64,000 nt of DNA, taken from Hyphomicrobiales bacterium. GTDB lineage: Bacteria; Pseudomonadota; Alphaproteobacteria; Rhizobiales; Beijerinckiaceae. Position numbers and translations under genes: made by a program. The notes below the pieces were generated by a model. It did not search any database, was not told the DNA's origin, and saw only the letters and a program-made list of their open reading frames with translations. The stretch is taken from the NCBI GenBank assembly GCA_900470095.1, contig UBZM01000028.1, positions 62,001-126,000 on the forward strand, given 5' to 3'. Numbering within the stretch: position 1 is the first letter of the stretch; each line of letters starts with the position of its first letter. This document shows, in pieces, positions 16,634 through 27,230 of this stretch.

Positions 16634-17626
16634 ATGAGCAAGGCCTTCGAGACGATCGGCGTCGTTGGCGGCGGCTCCTTCGGTGCCGCACTGGCTCTGG
16701 CCGCGGCGCGGGCTGGGCGCAACGTGCTGCTCTGGGCCCGTGATCCCGAGGCCATCGCGGCCATGCGCGAGCGTCGAGAGGTGCCGCGCCTGCCCGGCGC
16801 GACGCTGCCCGACGCCGTATCGCCGGTTGCCGACCTTGCCGCGCTTGCCGATGCACAAGCGCTGATCCTCGCCGTTCCGACCCAGGCGCTGCGACAGGTC
16901 TGCACTGCGCTCGCGCAAGCCTTGCCGGATGGCGTGCCGACGATCTCGGCGGCCAAGGGCATCGAGCAGAAGAGCGGGCTGTTCACGACGCAAATCGTTA
17001 CCGAGCTTTGGCCCGGTGCGGTCCCGGCCATCCTGTCCGGTCCGAGCTTCGCCGCCGATATCGCGCGCGGGTTGCCGACGGCGCTGACATTGGCAGCGCG
17101 CGAGGCGGATCTGGCGCAGGATCTGGCCGAGGCGCTGAGTTCTGCCTCCTTTCGCATCTATCACGGCGTCGACATCCGTGGCGTCGAGATCGGCGGAGCC
17201 GCGAAGAACGTGCTGGCGATCGCAGCGGGGATCGCGATCGGGCTTGGCTATGGCGAGAGCGCCCGTGCCGCGCTGGTGGCGCGCGGCTTTGCCGAGCTCA
17301 GGCGCTTCGGTGAGGCTTTTGGTGCGCAGCCGGAGACGCTGATGGGGCTTTCGGGGCTGGGCGATGTCGTGCTCTCCTGCGCTTCGGCGCAGTCACGCAA
17401 TTTCGCCTATGGATTGGCGCTCGGCCAGGGCAAGACACCGGCCGAAGCCGCTGGAGGCAAACTGGCCGAGGGCGCCTTCACGACGTCCGTCCTGGCAGAG
17501 ATGGCGCAGGCACGCGGCATCGAGACGCCGATCGCCGAGGCCGTTGCGGCCATTATCGCCGAACGCATTGGCGTTCGCGAAGCGGTCACGGGATTGCTGG
17601 CGCGACCGGTCCGGGCGGAGAACTGA
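16634..17626 (+). CDS. gpsA: NAD(P)H-dependent glycerol-3-phosphate dehydrogenase
   Basis: Reduces dihydroxyacetone phosphate to sn-glycerol-3-phosphate, the backbone for phospholipids, feeding PlsC-type acylation. 330 residues from the ATG at 16634. The Rossmann motif GVVGGGSFGAAL is at the N-terminus, and the catalytic-Lys block GGAAKNVLAIAAGI and the C-terminal helical domain with SGLGDV are present. The frame upstream to 16481 overlaps tsaD and is not part of the gene. The L,D-transpeptidase starts one base after its stop. Confidence 0.94.
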   Translation: MSKAFETIGVVGGGSFGAALALAAARAGRNVLLWARDPEAIAAMRERREVPRLPGATLPDAVSPVADLAALADAQALILAVPTQALRQVCTALAQALPDGVPTISAAKGIEQKSGLFTTQIVTELWPGAVPAILSGPSFAADIARGLPTALTLAAREADLAQDLAEALSSASFRIYHGVDIRGVEIGGAAKNVLAIAAGIAIGLGYGESARAALVARGFAELRRFGEAFGAQPETLMGLSGLGDVVLSCASAQSRNFAYGLALGQGKTPAEAAGGKLAEGAFTTSVLAEMAQARGIETPIAEAVAAIIAERIGVREAVTGLLARPVRAEN

Positions 17627-17627
17627 G

Positions 17628-18170
17628 TTGGCGCGAAAGCCTCTGCGACGCGCGCTCCTATTGTTGAGCGCAGGTCTCGTGCTTGCCCTGGGGCTGGAGT
17701 TCCTGCAGATCGCCCGGACGGTCCCCGAACTCGCGGCTCCCGATGAACAGGCGACCCGTGTCCTCATAGAGAAAGCCGCACGCCAGCTGACCTTGGAACG
17801 GGATGGTCGCGTATTGGCACGGTATGCGGTGGCGCTGGGTTCGGATCCGGTCGGCGACAAGGTGAAGGAGGGCGACGGCCGGACTCCGGAAGGCGTCTAC
17901 GACATCGATTTCAAGCACCCGCGCAGCCGCTATCACCTCGCGCTTCGCATCTCCTATCCTGATCGTCTGGATCGTGAGGATGCCAAGCGGGCAGGTGTTG
18001 CCCCCGGTGGCGACATCATGATCCATGGCATTCGCAACGGACTTGGCTGGCTGGGCCGCCTGCACCTCGGCCGCGACTGGACGGATGGCTGCATTGCGGT
18101 CACCAATGCCGAGATTCGCGGGATCTGGGCTCGGGTTGCGCAAGGGACTCCGGTCGAGATCCGACCGTAA
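17628..18170 (+). CDS. L,D-transpeptidase (YkuD) family protein
   Basis: Periplasmic, membrane-anchored enzyme expected to make 3-3 cross-links in peptidoglycan or attach proteins to it. 180 residues from a TTG at 17628 with GGAG seven bases before. An N-terminal signal anchor (about 8-27) leads into a YkuD domain with the His motif IMIHGIRNG and the active-site Cys in WTDGCIAV (the common SHGC is DGC here, as in YafK-type enzymes). It follows gpsA by a single base, so translational coupling is likely. Confidence 0.85.
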   Translation: MARKPLRRALLLLSAGLVLALGLEFLQIARTVPELAAPDEQATRVLIEKAARQLTLERDGRVLARYAVALGSDPVGDKVKEGDGRTPEGVYDIDFKHPRSRYHLALRISYPDRLDREDAKRAGVAPGGDIMIHGIRNGLGWLGRLHLGRDWTDGCIAVTNAEIRGIWARVAQGTPVEIRP

Positions 18171-18179
18171 CGCAGCTAA

Positions 18180-18524
18180 GTGGCAGAGGCAGCAATGGCA
18201 GGCGACTGGTCAGACCTGAGCAAGCGGGTGGCGCGCGGCGTTGCCGAGGTACGGAAGACCACCGGCTCGGAGCTGGTTGCCGAGAGCATGCCGGTGGCGT
18301 TGGCCGGGCGTGTGCCCGCCGGGCCGGTAATCCAGCATCGACGGCGGCGCGGCGACGACACCCACCGCTTCGTGCTGATTCTGCCTTTCGGCGAAGGCGA
18401 GGTCAGGGTCGAACTCGGCCCCCAGGATTATGCCGCGCTGACGCGCGAGATGGTGCGTTTCTGGAACGAACAGGGCGAGGCCGCGCTGCGTCCGCCTGCT
18501 CCGACGAAAGAGGATGACGTCTGA
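18180..18524 (+). CDS. Conserved hypothetical protein
   Basis: No family recognised. 114 residues from a GTG at 18180, or 109 from the ATG at 18195. Soluble, basic N-terminal half, then a strand-rich block THRFVLILPFGEGEVRVELG and an acidic C-terminus. The stop overlaps the start of the EVE-domain gene (TGATG), so the two are coupled. It follows the L,D-transpeptidase by nine bases and belongs to the same run. Confidence 0.65.
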   Translation: MAEAAMAGDWSDLSKRVARGVAEVRKTTGSELVAESMPVALAGRVPAGPVIQHRRRRGDDTHRFVLILPFGEGEVRVELGPQDYAALTREMVRFWNEQGEAALRPPAPTKEDDV

Positions 18525-18931
18525 TGGCTCACTGGCTGGTCAAATCCGAACCGTCCGTCTGGTCCTGGGACGACCAGGTCAAGGCGGGTGCCAAGGGCAC
18601 GCACTGGGATGGCGTGAAGAATCATACGGCCAAGCTCAACCTGATGGCGATGAAGCTCGGCGACCAGGTCTTCTTCTACCACTCGAACGAGGGGCTCGAG
18701 GTCGTTGGCATCGTCGAGGTCATCAAGGAGCACTATATCGCCAACCCGGGCGAGCCCTGGGTCTATGTCGACTTCAAGGCGGTGAAGCCGCTGCCGAAGC
18801 CTGTGACCCTTGCTCAGGTGAAGGCCACGCCGGAACTCGCCAAGATGGCGCTGGTCACGTCCTTCCGCCTCTCGGTCCAACCGGTGGCCGATGATGAATG
18901 GGCACTGGTCTGCAAGATGGGCGGGCTCTGA
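18524..18931 (+). CDS. EVE domain-containing protein
   Basis: 135 residues covering a single EVE/PUA-like domain from the first residues (HWLVKSEPSVWSWDD). Such domains flip out and bind modified bases in DNA or RNA. Conserved features are the aromatic cage region VFFYHSNEGLEVVGIVEV and the C-terminal ALVCKMGGL. Stand-alone bacterial members are usually housekeeping proteins of unknown target, related to human THYN1. Coupled to the small gene before it. Nothing restriction-like is nearby, so a defence role is not indicated. Confidence 0.88.
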   Translation: MAHWLVKSEPSVWSWDDQVKAGAKGTHWDGVKNHTAKLNLMAMKLGDQVFFYHSNEGLEVVGIVEVIKEHYIANPGEPWVYVDFKAVKPLPKPVTLAQVKATPELAKMALVTSFRLSVQPVADDEWALVCKMGGL

Positions 18932-18983
18932 AAATATAGCGCGCTCTGAGCCCCTCTTGCGGTCGCAGAGGTGAAGCCATAAT

Positions 18984-19003
18984 TATACCGTCCGGACGGT
19001 ATA
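18984..19003. promoter_or_regulatory. Perfect 20-base palindrome, TetR operator candidate
   Basis: The two halves TATACCGTCC and GGACGGTATA are exact reverse complements. The right half overlaps TATAGT (19000-19005), a good -10 hexamer, and the site lies 16 bases before the tetR start codon. This is the classic layout of an autorepressed TetR promoter. Confidence 0.75.
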
Positions 19004-19019
19004 GTTATGGAGGTTCGAT

Positions 19020-19547
19020 TTGCGTAGCAGCAAGAAGGCGGCGTTGCTCGAGGCAGCGGGCGCGATCGTCGTCGGGGGCGGCATCGACGCCCTGACTTTC
19101 GACAGGCTCGCAGCCGAAACCGGCGTGAGCAAGGGGGGTATTCTCTACCATTTCCCCGACAAGGAGCGCCTTCTCATCGCTCTGGTCGAGGGCATCGTCA
19201 GCCTTGTCGATCTTGCGATCGCCCAGGAACGCGCGAGCAATGCCGAACCCGATGGGCCGGGCCGCTGGCTGCGCGCCTATATCCGCATTGCTTTCACTGA
19301 CGGAGGCGATGTCGATCGGCTGCTCGGGATCCTGCTGGCCGGATTGCCACCGGAGTCGCCGGCGTTGGTGCCCCTGCTCAGTGCCGACCGTCGCTGGCTC
19401 GAAGCCGCCTGTTCCGATGGTCTGCCGCGCGGGCTGGCGATCGCCATCCGCCTTGCCGTCGACGGCGCGTTCGTCACAAAGCTCGACCCTGCCGATGTGG
19501 CGGCTGCGCGCGAGGCGCTCCTGACGCTGACCGAGACCGCGCAATGA
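19020..19547 (+). CDS. TetR/AcrR family transcriptional regulator
   Basis: 175 residues from a TTG at 19020, supported by GGAGG seven bases upstream. The N-terminal helix-turn-helix includes LTFDRLAAETGVSKGGILYHF; the ligand domain follows (TetR_C type, IRIAFTDGG to the end). It overlaps the DUF418 gene by four bases (ATGA), so the two form an operon. The 20-base palindrome in the promoter is the likely binding site, making the pair self-regulated. The inducing ligand is unknown. Confidence 0.88.
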   Translation: MRSSKKAALLEAAGAIVVGGGIDALTFDRLAAETGVSKGGILYHFPDKERLLIALVEGIVSLVDLAIAQERASNAEPDGPGRWLRAYIRIAFTDGGDVDRLLGILLAGLPPESPALVPLLSADRRWLEAACSDGLPRGLAIAIRLAVDGAFVTKLDPADVAAAREALLTLTETAQ

Positions 19548-20707
19548 CACCTGCGTCTGGCGCGACACCGGGGCGCGACCCGGCCATCGATGCGATCAGG
19601 GGCATCGCCCTGTTCGGCATCCTCGTCGTCAACCTGCCCTTCTTCGCCATGCCGTTCGGTTTCGGCGGCGATTGGTGGCGCTCCGCCTTTCCCGGCGCCA
19701 TGGATCGTCTTGCAGTGTTCCTGATCCAGGCCCTGTTCGAAGCGAAGTTCGTTCTGATCTTCTCGTTTCTGTTCGGCTATGGCGCGGCACGGCAGATCGC
19801 AACCAATGGCGAAGGGCGCTATCGGCGTCGCCTGCTCGCACTCGGATTGCTCGGCGTCGCCCATGGGCTGCTGCTCTTCGCAGGAGACATCCTTCTCGCC
19901 TACGCGCTTCTTGGATTGATCCTGCCGCTCGCGGCGCGCTGGTCGCTGGGACGTCTGCTCAAGGCGGCTGCCCTGACGTGGCTGCTGGCGATCTTGACCC
20001 ATGCCCTGCTTGCAATCGTCGGCATCATCGAGCCCGATCCGGCCACCGGTGCGGATGCCGCCGTCGTTGCGGTGCATCGTTCCGGCGATTTCCTGGCGAT
20101 CGCGCGCTATCGGCTGATGGAATGGGCGATCTTCTACGGGCTGGCACCCTTGATCACCTTGCCGCATGTCGCGGGCATGTTCTTCCTCGGCATGGCCGCC
20201 TTCCGGCATCTCGGCACCGCCTCGCTGAGCAGCCTCGCCGTACCGGGCGCGGCGTTGGCGCGCTTTCTCTGGCTGCCCGCCCTCGTCGGCAATGTCGCTT
20301 ACGCTGCGGTGGCGATGGCGCCTCCCGGCCCGGCGAAACCGGCCTTTGCTGCAGCGGAGCTCATCCTGCGCGGCGTCTTCCCGCCGCTGATGAGCCTGGT
20401 GATGATCGGCGCCGGCCTGAGCTTCTTCAACCGGCCGCTCGGCATCCGCATCGGCCGGATCTTTCAGGCGGATGGCCGCCTGTCCCTTTCGCTTTACATG
20501 TCCGAGTCGATCGTCTGCGTGCTGATCTTTCTCGGCTATGGTCTTGGGCTTTACGGGCGCCTCGGGCCGGCGGCCTGCATGCTTGCGGCAGCCGTCATCT
20601 ATGCGTCGCTGCTGGTGCTGGCGTCGCTATGGTCGCGGACCTTCAGCAAGGGGCCGTTCGAGTGGTTCGTCGAGCGCATGGCAGGGCCGCGTCGGTTGCG
20701 GCAATGA
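19544..20707 (+). CDS. DUF418 (YeiB-like) membrane protein
   Basis: 387 residues with about nine to ten hydrophobic helices. The N-terminal DAIRGIALFGILVVNLPFF is the hallmark of DUF418/YeiB proteins, a multi-pass family related to acyltransferase_3-type membrane proteins whose substrates are unknown. The C-terminal DUF418 block includes RIFQADGRLSLSLYMSES. Start overlaps the stop of the TetR gene, implying that TetR controls this protein in response to some compound. No transport function is proven for the family. Confidence 0.85.
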   Translation: MTPASGATPGRDPAIDAIRGIALFGILVVNLPFFAMPFGFGGDWWRSAFPGAMDRLAVFLIQALFEAKFVLIFSFLFGYGAARQIATNGEGRYRRRLLALGLLGVAHGLLLFAGDILLAYALLGLILPLAARWSLGRLLKAAALTWLLAILTHALLAIVGIIEPDPATGADAAVVAVHRSGDFLAIARYRLMEWAIFYGLAPLITLPHVAGMFFLGMAAFRHLGTASLSSLAVPGAALARFLWLPALVGNVAYAAVAMAPPGPAKPAFAAAELILRGVFPPLMSLVMIGAGLSFFNRPLGIRIGRIFQADGRLSLSLYMSESIVCVLIFLGYGLGLYGRLGPAACMLAAAVIYASLLVLASLWSRTFSKGPFEWFVERMAGPRRLRQ

Positions 20708-20710
20708 CGG

Positions 20711-20740
20711 CCAATATTGCGCGATAACGGGCAATATTGC
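20711..20740. promoter_or_regulatory. Two AATATTGC-centred repeats upstream of acs
   Basis: CCAATATTGC (20711-20720) and the perfect palindrome GCAATATTGC (20731-20740) are spaced exactly 20 bases apart, two helical turns. They lie about 200 bases upstream of acs and just after the DUF418 stop. A regulator of acetate metabolism could bind here; none can be named. Confidence 0.4.
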
Positions 20741-20940
20741 GCCTTGCCGACCTCTCCGACCCTCGCCAAAAGTCTTTGAAACCAAAGTGCGAGGGCGCGC
20801 GGCTTGCCGCCGCTCTTTCGCGCTTTATGATGCGCGCAATTCGAAAGAAGCGGTCGTTATTTGCCGAGGAATCCGGCACTCATGCCATGAGCCGCGACGA
20901 AGATGGGCTGATGCGGTCCAAGTCCGGGGAGAAGTCTTCT

Positions 20941-22887
<1,947 letters not shown>

Positions 22888-22899
22888 GGTCGGCCAAAA

Positions 22900-22940
22900 G
22901 CATCGGCCCGAACAGTGGATTGCGATTTTCGGGCCGATGC
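22900..22940 (+). terminator. Hairpin after acs
   Basis: Arms GCATCGGCCCGAA and TTCGGGCCGATGC pair perfectly over 13 bases around a 15-base loop, starting 13 bases after the acs stop. There is no U-tract, so it may stabilise the mRNA end or act with Rho. Confidence 0.6.
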
Positions 22941-23002
22941 AAGCACAGAAGGTTCGACCATCGGACCCGATCTCTAAGCCGGTACGATGATCTCACCACT
23001 CT

Positions 23003-23038
23003 GACATCATGCCCCGACTTCGTGCCGCGTATGATGTC
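23003..23038. terminator. Inverted repeat between acs and the fur-type gene
   Basis: GACATCAT (23003-23010) and ATGATGTC (23031-23038) are exact inverted copies 20 bases apart, in the 207-base gap between converging acs and the Fur-family gene. Possible weak terminator or protein site. No T-run is present. Confidence 0.3.
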
Positions 23039-23094
23039 GGACAGTGCATTTGCGGGGAGACGTTGATGATCGGGACACGCCTGACCATGGCGGC

Positions 23095-23556
23095 TCAGTC
23101 AGCCTTCGCAACGTCCTTGCGCTTGCTGGTGCCGGGCATCTTCCGCCCGTACAATTCGAGCCTGTGGCGGACGATCTCATAGCCGAGCTCGGCCGCGATC
23201 TTGGCCTGCAGTGCCTCGATCTCCGGCGACGAGAATTCGACGACCTGACCGGTCTCGACATCGATCAGATGATCATGATGATGCTGGTCTGCGTGCTCAT
23301 AGCGCGAGACGCCGTCCTCGAAGGCGTGGCGTTCGATCGCGCCTTGAGTCTCCAGCAGCTTCATCGTCCGATAGACCGTCGACAGCGACAGGGTCGGGTC
23401 GTGCGCGAAGGCGCGCGTGAAGATGCCCTTGGCGTCGGGGTGGTCGTCGGCCTCGGCCAGCACGCGCAGAATCAGCCGGCGCTGCTGCGTCATTCGCAGT
23501 CCCGCCCGCCTGAGCTCCTCCTCGAAGAGGGCTACCCGTTTGTCGATTCCCTTCAT
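23095..23556 (-). CDS. mur: Fur-family metalloregulator, probably Mur (manganese)
   Basis: 153 residues, normal Fur length. An N-terminal winged helix ([24 protein letters not shown], then [19 protein letters not shown]) is followed by the metal/dimerisation domain with [12 protein letters not shown]. The CxxC pairs of the zinc-structural type are absent, as in Mur/Fur of alphaproteobacteria. It is divergent from sitABCD, and a TGCAA-N5-TTGCA box lies in the shared 128-base gap. In this class the orthologs mostly sense manganese, so Mur is preferred. Iron-type Fur cannot be ruled out by sequence alone. Confidence 0.82.
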   Translation of the reverse strand: MKGIDKRVALFEEELRRAGLRMTQQRRLILRVLAEADDHPDAKGIFTRAFAHDPTLSLSTVYRTMKLLETQGAIERHAFEDGVSRYEHADQHHHDHLIDVETGQVVEFSSPEIEALQAKIAAELGYEIVRHRLELYGRKMPGTSKRKDVAKAD

Positions 23557-23603
23557 GCCATCGGGATAGCATGTTGAGACGCATTCGCAAAAATTGAGGC
23601 TTA

Positions 23604-23620
23604 TCGCAAATCATTCGCAA
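23604..23620. promoter_or_regulatory. Degenerate second Mur-like site
   Basis: TCGCAAATCATTCGCAA keeps the spacing of the conserved box, but one base in each arm is changed (CGCAA, TCGCA). It lies nearer the regulator gene and may serve its autoregulation. Confidence 0.4.
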
Positions 23621-23625
23621 TTGCG

Positions 23626-23654
23626 TTGACAGATGCAAGTGATTTGCATTAGCT
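23626..23654 (+). promoter_or_regulatory. sitA promoter with Mur operator filling the spacer
   Basis: TTGACA (23626-23631) is a perfect -35. Seventeen bases later TTAGCT (23649-23654) can serve as a poor -10. The box TGCAA-GTGAT-TTGCA (23634-23648) occupies almost the whole spacer, so a bound repressor would exclude RNA polymerase. The box matches those before mntH. Confidence 0.65.
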
Positions 23655-23684
23655 AAACGGATCGAGCCTGTAGCAGGAGAGATC

Positions 23685-24605
23685 ATGCCTTCGCGTCGCC
23701 GCTTCACGATTCTGGCCGCCGCCATTGCCTTCGCGGCCGGTTCTGCCGCAACGAGCCAGGTGGTGTTGGCTCAGGGGGGACAGACCAAGCCGCTGCGCGT
23801 CGTCACGACCTTCACGGTGATCCAGGACATCGCGCAGAACGTCGCGGGCACCGCAGCGATCGTGGAATCGATCACCAAGCCCGGTGCCGAGATTCATGAT
23901 TATCAGCCGACGCCGCTCGATGTGGTGAAGGCGCAATCGGCCGATCTCGTGCTCTGGAACGGCTTGAATCTCGAGCGCTGGTTCGAGCGCTTCTTCGAGA
24001 ACGTCAAGAATGTGAAGAGCGCGGTCGTGACCGAAGGCATCGTGCCGATGGGCATCAAGGAGGGGCCCTATGAGGGCAAGCCCAATCCGCATGCATGGAT
24101 GTCGACGGCGAGCGCGCTGATCTATGTCGAGAACATTCGAAAGGCGCTCGCGGCTGCGGACCCTGCGAATGCCGAGACTTATTCCAGGAACGCGACGTCC
24201 TATTCCGAGCAGATCAAGGCGATCGACGCGCCGTTGCGAGCCCGGCTCGACAAGGTGCCGGAAGGCAGGCGCTGGCTCGTCTCCAGCGAAGGCGCTTTCA
24301 GCTATCTCACGCGCGATTTTGGCTGGAGGGAAGCCTATCTCTGGCCGATCAACGCCGATGAACAGGGCACGCCGCAGCAGGTGCGGCGCCTGATCGACCT
24401 CGTTCGCAAGAACAAGATTCCCGCTGTTTTCAGCGAGAGCACGATCTCCGATAAGGCAGCCAAGCAGGTCGCCCGCGAAACCGGAGCGGCTTATGGCGGC
24501 GTCCTCTATGTCGACTCGCTCTCTGCCGAGAACGGGCCGGTGCCGACCTATCTGAAGCTGCTGGAGGTAACCGTCGACACGATCGCGAAGGGGTTCCGGC
24601 AGTGA
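23685..24605 (+). CDS. sitA: Manganese/iron ABC transporter, periplasmic binding protein
   Basis: Captures the metal in the periplasm for the SitBCD importer. 306 residues. An N-terminal export signal (about 1-29) starts RRRF, so Tat export is possible though Sec also fits. Cluster A-I (ZnuA-like) features: the metal-ligand His in [11 protein letters not shown], a second His in PNPHAWMS, and Glu and Asp ligands in VFSES and YVDSLS, the arrangement seen for Mn/Fe rather than Zn proteins (no His-rich loop). First gene of sitABCD; sitB overlaps its stop by four bases. Confidence 0.93.
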   Translation: MPSRRRFTILAAAIAFAAGSAATSQVVLAQGGQTKPLRVVTTFTVIQDIAQNVAGTAAIVESITKPGAEIHDYQPTPLDVVKAQSADLVLWNGLNLERWFERFFENVKNVKSAVVTEGIVPMGIKEGPYEGKPNPHAWMSTASALIYVENIRKALAAADPANAETYSRNATSYSEQIKAIDAPLRARLDKVPEGRRWLVSSEGAFSYLTRDFGWREAYLWPINADEQGTPQQVRRLIDLVRKNKIPAVFSESTISDKAAKQVARETGAAYGGVLYVDSLSAENGPVPTYLKLLEVTVDTIAKGFRQ

Positions 24606-25510
24606 ACATTCATGTGACTGGCCAACCGGGCGCGCTTGGTCTGGCACCCTCGATCACGGTCGAGGGCGTGACGGTGCGCTACAGCAATGGCGTGACAGCG
24701 GTGAACGATGCCTCCTTTGCCCTCGGTGCAGGCACGATTTGCGCGTTGGTGGGCATCAATGGCTCGGGCAAGTCGACCCTGTTCAAGACGCTCATGGGAT
24801 TTCTTAAGCCGGCTCAGGGCCGCGTCACGATCGCGGGATTGGAGGTGCGGCAGGCGTTGAAGCGCGGGCTCGTCGCATATGTGCCGCAGTCCGAGGAGGT
24901 CGACTGGAACTTTCCGGTTCTCGTCGACGATGTCGTGATGATGGGACGCTACGGCCATATGGGCCTGATGCGCATGGCCCGGCGCGCCGACAAGGAGGCC
25001 GTCGAGGAGGCGCTCGCGCGCGTCAATATGGTGGATTTCCGGCGCCGCCAGATCGGAGAACTCAGCGGCGGTCAGCGCAAACGCGTCTTTCTCGCGCGGG
25101 CGTTGGCTCAGGGCGGGCAGGTCATCCTGCTGGACGAGCCCTTCACCGGTGTCGACGTCAAGACAGAGGATGCGATCGTCGGCCTGATGCGGGAATTGCG
25201 ATCCGAAGGGCGGCTGATGCTGGTTTCGACCCATAATCTCGGCTCGATCCCGGATTTCTGCGACCAGGTTGTGATCTTCAACAAGACCGTTCTTGCGGCC
25301 GGCCCGACCGGGACCACCTTCACGGAAGCCAATCTGCAACGGGCCTTCGGGGGCGTGCTCCGGCATTTCCGGCTAGGGGGCGCGCAACTCCATGACGATG
25401 CCGACGACCGGCGCGTCACCGTCCTGACCGACGACGAACGTCCGCTCGTGCTCTATGGCGAGCGCGATCACGAGGTGGTTATCGACGCCAGCAGGGATGT
25501 TGTCCGGTGA
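24602..25510 (+). CDS. sitB: Manganese/iron ABC transporter, ATPase
   Basis: Powers import through SitC/SitD. 302 residues from a GTG that overlaps the sitA stop (GTGA). Walker [10 protein letters not shown] (51-59), signature LSGGQRKR, Walker B VILLDEP and the switch His in LVSTHN are present. The C-terminus is extended by about 45 residues after the core, ending [15 protein letters not shown], a tail common in SitB/MntB of this group. Confidence 0.93.
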   Translation: MNIHVTGQPGALGLAPSITVEGVTVRYSNGVTAVNDASFALGAGTICALVGINGSGKSTLFKTLMGFLKPAQGRVTIAGLEVRQALKRGLVAYVPQSEEVDWNFPVLVDDVVMMGRYGHMGLMRMARRADKEAVEEALARVNMVDFRRRQIGELSGGQRKRVFLARALAQGGQVILLDEPFTGVDVKTEDAIVGLMRELRSEGRLMLVSTHNLGSIPDFCDQVVIFNKTVLAAGPTGTTFTEANLQRAFGGVLRHFRLGGAQLHDDADDRRVTVLTDDERPLVLYGERDHEVVIDASRDVVR

Positions 25511-26367
25511 TCGACCTCATGCTCGAACCCTTTGCCTACCAGTACATGGTCAAGGCCATCTGGGTCTCAGCGCTGGTTGGCGGCGTCTGCGCCTTCCTGT
25601 CCTGCTATCTGATGCTCAAGGGCTGGTCGCTGATGGGCGACGCATTGGCGCATGCGATCGTGCCCGGCGTCGCGCTCGCCTATCTGCTGAAGCTGCCCTA
25701 TGCCGCCGGTGCCTTCCTCTCCGGCCTGCTGGCGGCGCTCGCCATGTCCCTGGTCCGGGTGCGCACGCAATTGCGGGAGGATGCGGTGATCGGCATCGTC
25801 TTCACCACGTTCTTTGCTGCGGGGCTGCTGATCGTCTCGATCAACCCGACTTCGGTGAATGTCCAGTCGATCGTGCTCGGCAACATCCTGGGTATCTCCG
25901 ACGAGGACGTCGTCCAGGTCGCGATCATCGCCTTCGTCTCCCTGGTGATCCTGATCGCACGCTGGAAGGACCTGATGCTGGTCTTCTTCGACGAGAACCA
26001 GGCACGCAGCGTCGGGCTCTCGCCGACGCGGCTGAAAATCCTCTTCTTCGTGCTGCTCAGCGCCTGCACGGTGGCAGCCCTGCAGACGGTCGGCGCCTGC
26101 CTCGTGATCGCCATGGTGGTGACGCCGGGCGCAACCGCCTACCTGCTGACCGACCGCTTCGGTCGCTTGATCATCATTGCGGTTGCGATGGGCGTCGCGA
26201 CCAGCGCGATCGGCGCCTATGCCAGCTATTTTCTCGACGGGTCAACCGGTGGGCTGATCGTCGTCTTCCAGACCGTCCTGTTTCTGCTCGCGTTCATCTT
26301 CGCGCCGAAGCACGGCCGGCTCGCAGCGCGCCGGGCGGCCCGGGCCCTTCCGGAGCACGCCGCATGA
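25507..26367 (+). CDS. sitC: Manganese/iron ABC transporter, permease 1
   Basis: Inner-membrane channel subunit of the metal importer. 286 residues with about eight helices of the ABC-3 (ZnuB-like) family; the block [19 protein letters not shown] is a family marker. GTG start overlaps sitB by four bases. The downstream paralog sitD shares the same helix pattern and the [10 protein letters not shown] motif, so the pair probably forms a heterodimer. Confidence 0.92.
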   Translation: MIDLMLEPFAYQYMVKAIWVSALVGGVCAFLSCYLMLKGWSLMGDALAHAIVPGVALAYLLKLPYAAGAFLSGLLAALAMSLVRVRTQLREDAVIGIVFTTFFAAGLLIVSINPTSVNVQSIVLGNILGISDEDVVQVAIIAFVSLVILIARWKDLMLVFFDENQARSVGLSPTRLKILFFVLLSACTVAALQTVGACLVIAMVVTPGATAYLLTDRFGRLIIIAVAMGVATSAIGAYASYFLDGSTGGLIVVFQTVLFLLAFIFAPKHGRLAARRAARALPEHAA

Positions 26368-27227
26368 GCCTGATCGAAACCTGGTTCCTTTCGCCGTTCG
26401 CGCATGAGTTCATGCAGCGGGGGCTGATCGTCGCGGTGCTGGTCGGCCTCGTCTGCGCGGTGCTTTCCTGCTTCCTCGTGCTCAAGGGCTGGTCGCTGAT
26501 GGGCGACGCGGTCTCGCATGCGGTGCTGCCCGGCATCGTGCTCGCCCATATCCTGAGCTTGCCGCTGGCGATCGGCGCCTTCGCTGCCGGGCTCGGCTGC
26601 TCCGTCGGTATCGGCTACCTCAAGCAGAACAGCCGGGTGAAGGAGGACACGGTGATGGGCATCGTCTTCTCCGGCATGTTTGCGCTGGGGCTGGTGCTCT
26701 TCGTCAAGGTCGATAGCGACCAGCACCTGATGCACATCCTGTTCGGCAACATGCTGGGTGTCCGCTGGGCCGATATCGCGGAGACGGCGCTGATCGCGGT
26801 GCCGACCATCGCGATCATGCTGGCGAAGCGGCGCGATTTTCTGCTCGTCTCTTTCGATCCGGCTCATGCGCGCGCCATTGGCCTGCCGGTCGCAGCGCTG
26901 CATTTCGGTTTGCTGATTCTGTTGGCGCTGACGATCGTCGCGGCACTCAAGGCGGTCGGCATCATCCTGGTGGTTGCGATGCTGATCGCGCCGGGCGCCA
27001 TTGGCTACCTCATGACGCGCCAGTTCGACCGGATGCTGCTGGTAGCCACTGGCGTTGCAACCGTATCGAGCGTGCTCGGCACGCTCCTGAGCTTTCATCT
27101 CGATGCCGCGACCGGTCCATGCATCGTCGTGGTCCAGGCCGGCTTCTTCCTCGCGGCGCTCGCCCTCAATCTCTGGCGCGCCTCGCGACGCGCCAGTCTC
27201 AGCGTCAGCATCTCACGGGTGCAATGA
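26364..27227 (+). CDS. sitD: Manganese/iron ABC transporter, permease 2
   Basis: Second channel subunit. 287 residues from the ATG at 26364, overlapping the sitC stop by four bases. The same frame is open back to 25455, but that part is a shadow of sitC. About eight helices, with [20 protein letters not shown] near the N-terminus, VKEDTVMGIVFSGMF, and an IAPGAIGYL block. It ends the operon three bases before the convergent LLM oxidoreductase stop. Confidence 0.92.
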   Translation: MSLIETWFLSPFAHEFMQRGLIVAVLVGLVCAVLSCFLVLKGWSLMGDAVSHAVLPGIVLAHILSLPLAIGAFAAGLGCSVGIGYLKQNSRVKEDTVMGIVFSGMFALGLVLFVKVDSDQHLMHILFGNMLGVRWADIAETALIAVPTIAIMLAKRRDFLLVSFDPAHARAIGLPVAALHFGLLILLALTIVAALKAVGIILVVAMLIAPGAIGYLMTRQFDRMLLVATGVATVSSVLGTLLSFHLDAATGPCIVVVQAGFFLAALALNLWRASRRASLSVSISRVQ

Positions 27228-27230
27228 TGC

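Noticed and set aside
15465..16856. 463-codon minus-strand frame
   Set aside because: Antisense to tsaD and the start of gpsA; no recognisable domain.
18524..18931. EVE domain as part of a defence or modified-base system
   Set aside because: No restriction, methylase, McrB-like or retron genes nearby. It sits in a housekeeping run, so a defence role is not supported.
25455..26363. Apparent N-terminal extension of sitD
   Set aside because: The extension overlaps sitB and sitC in another frame. The ATG at 26364 with a four-base overlap gives the normal permease.
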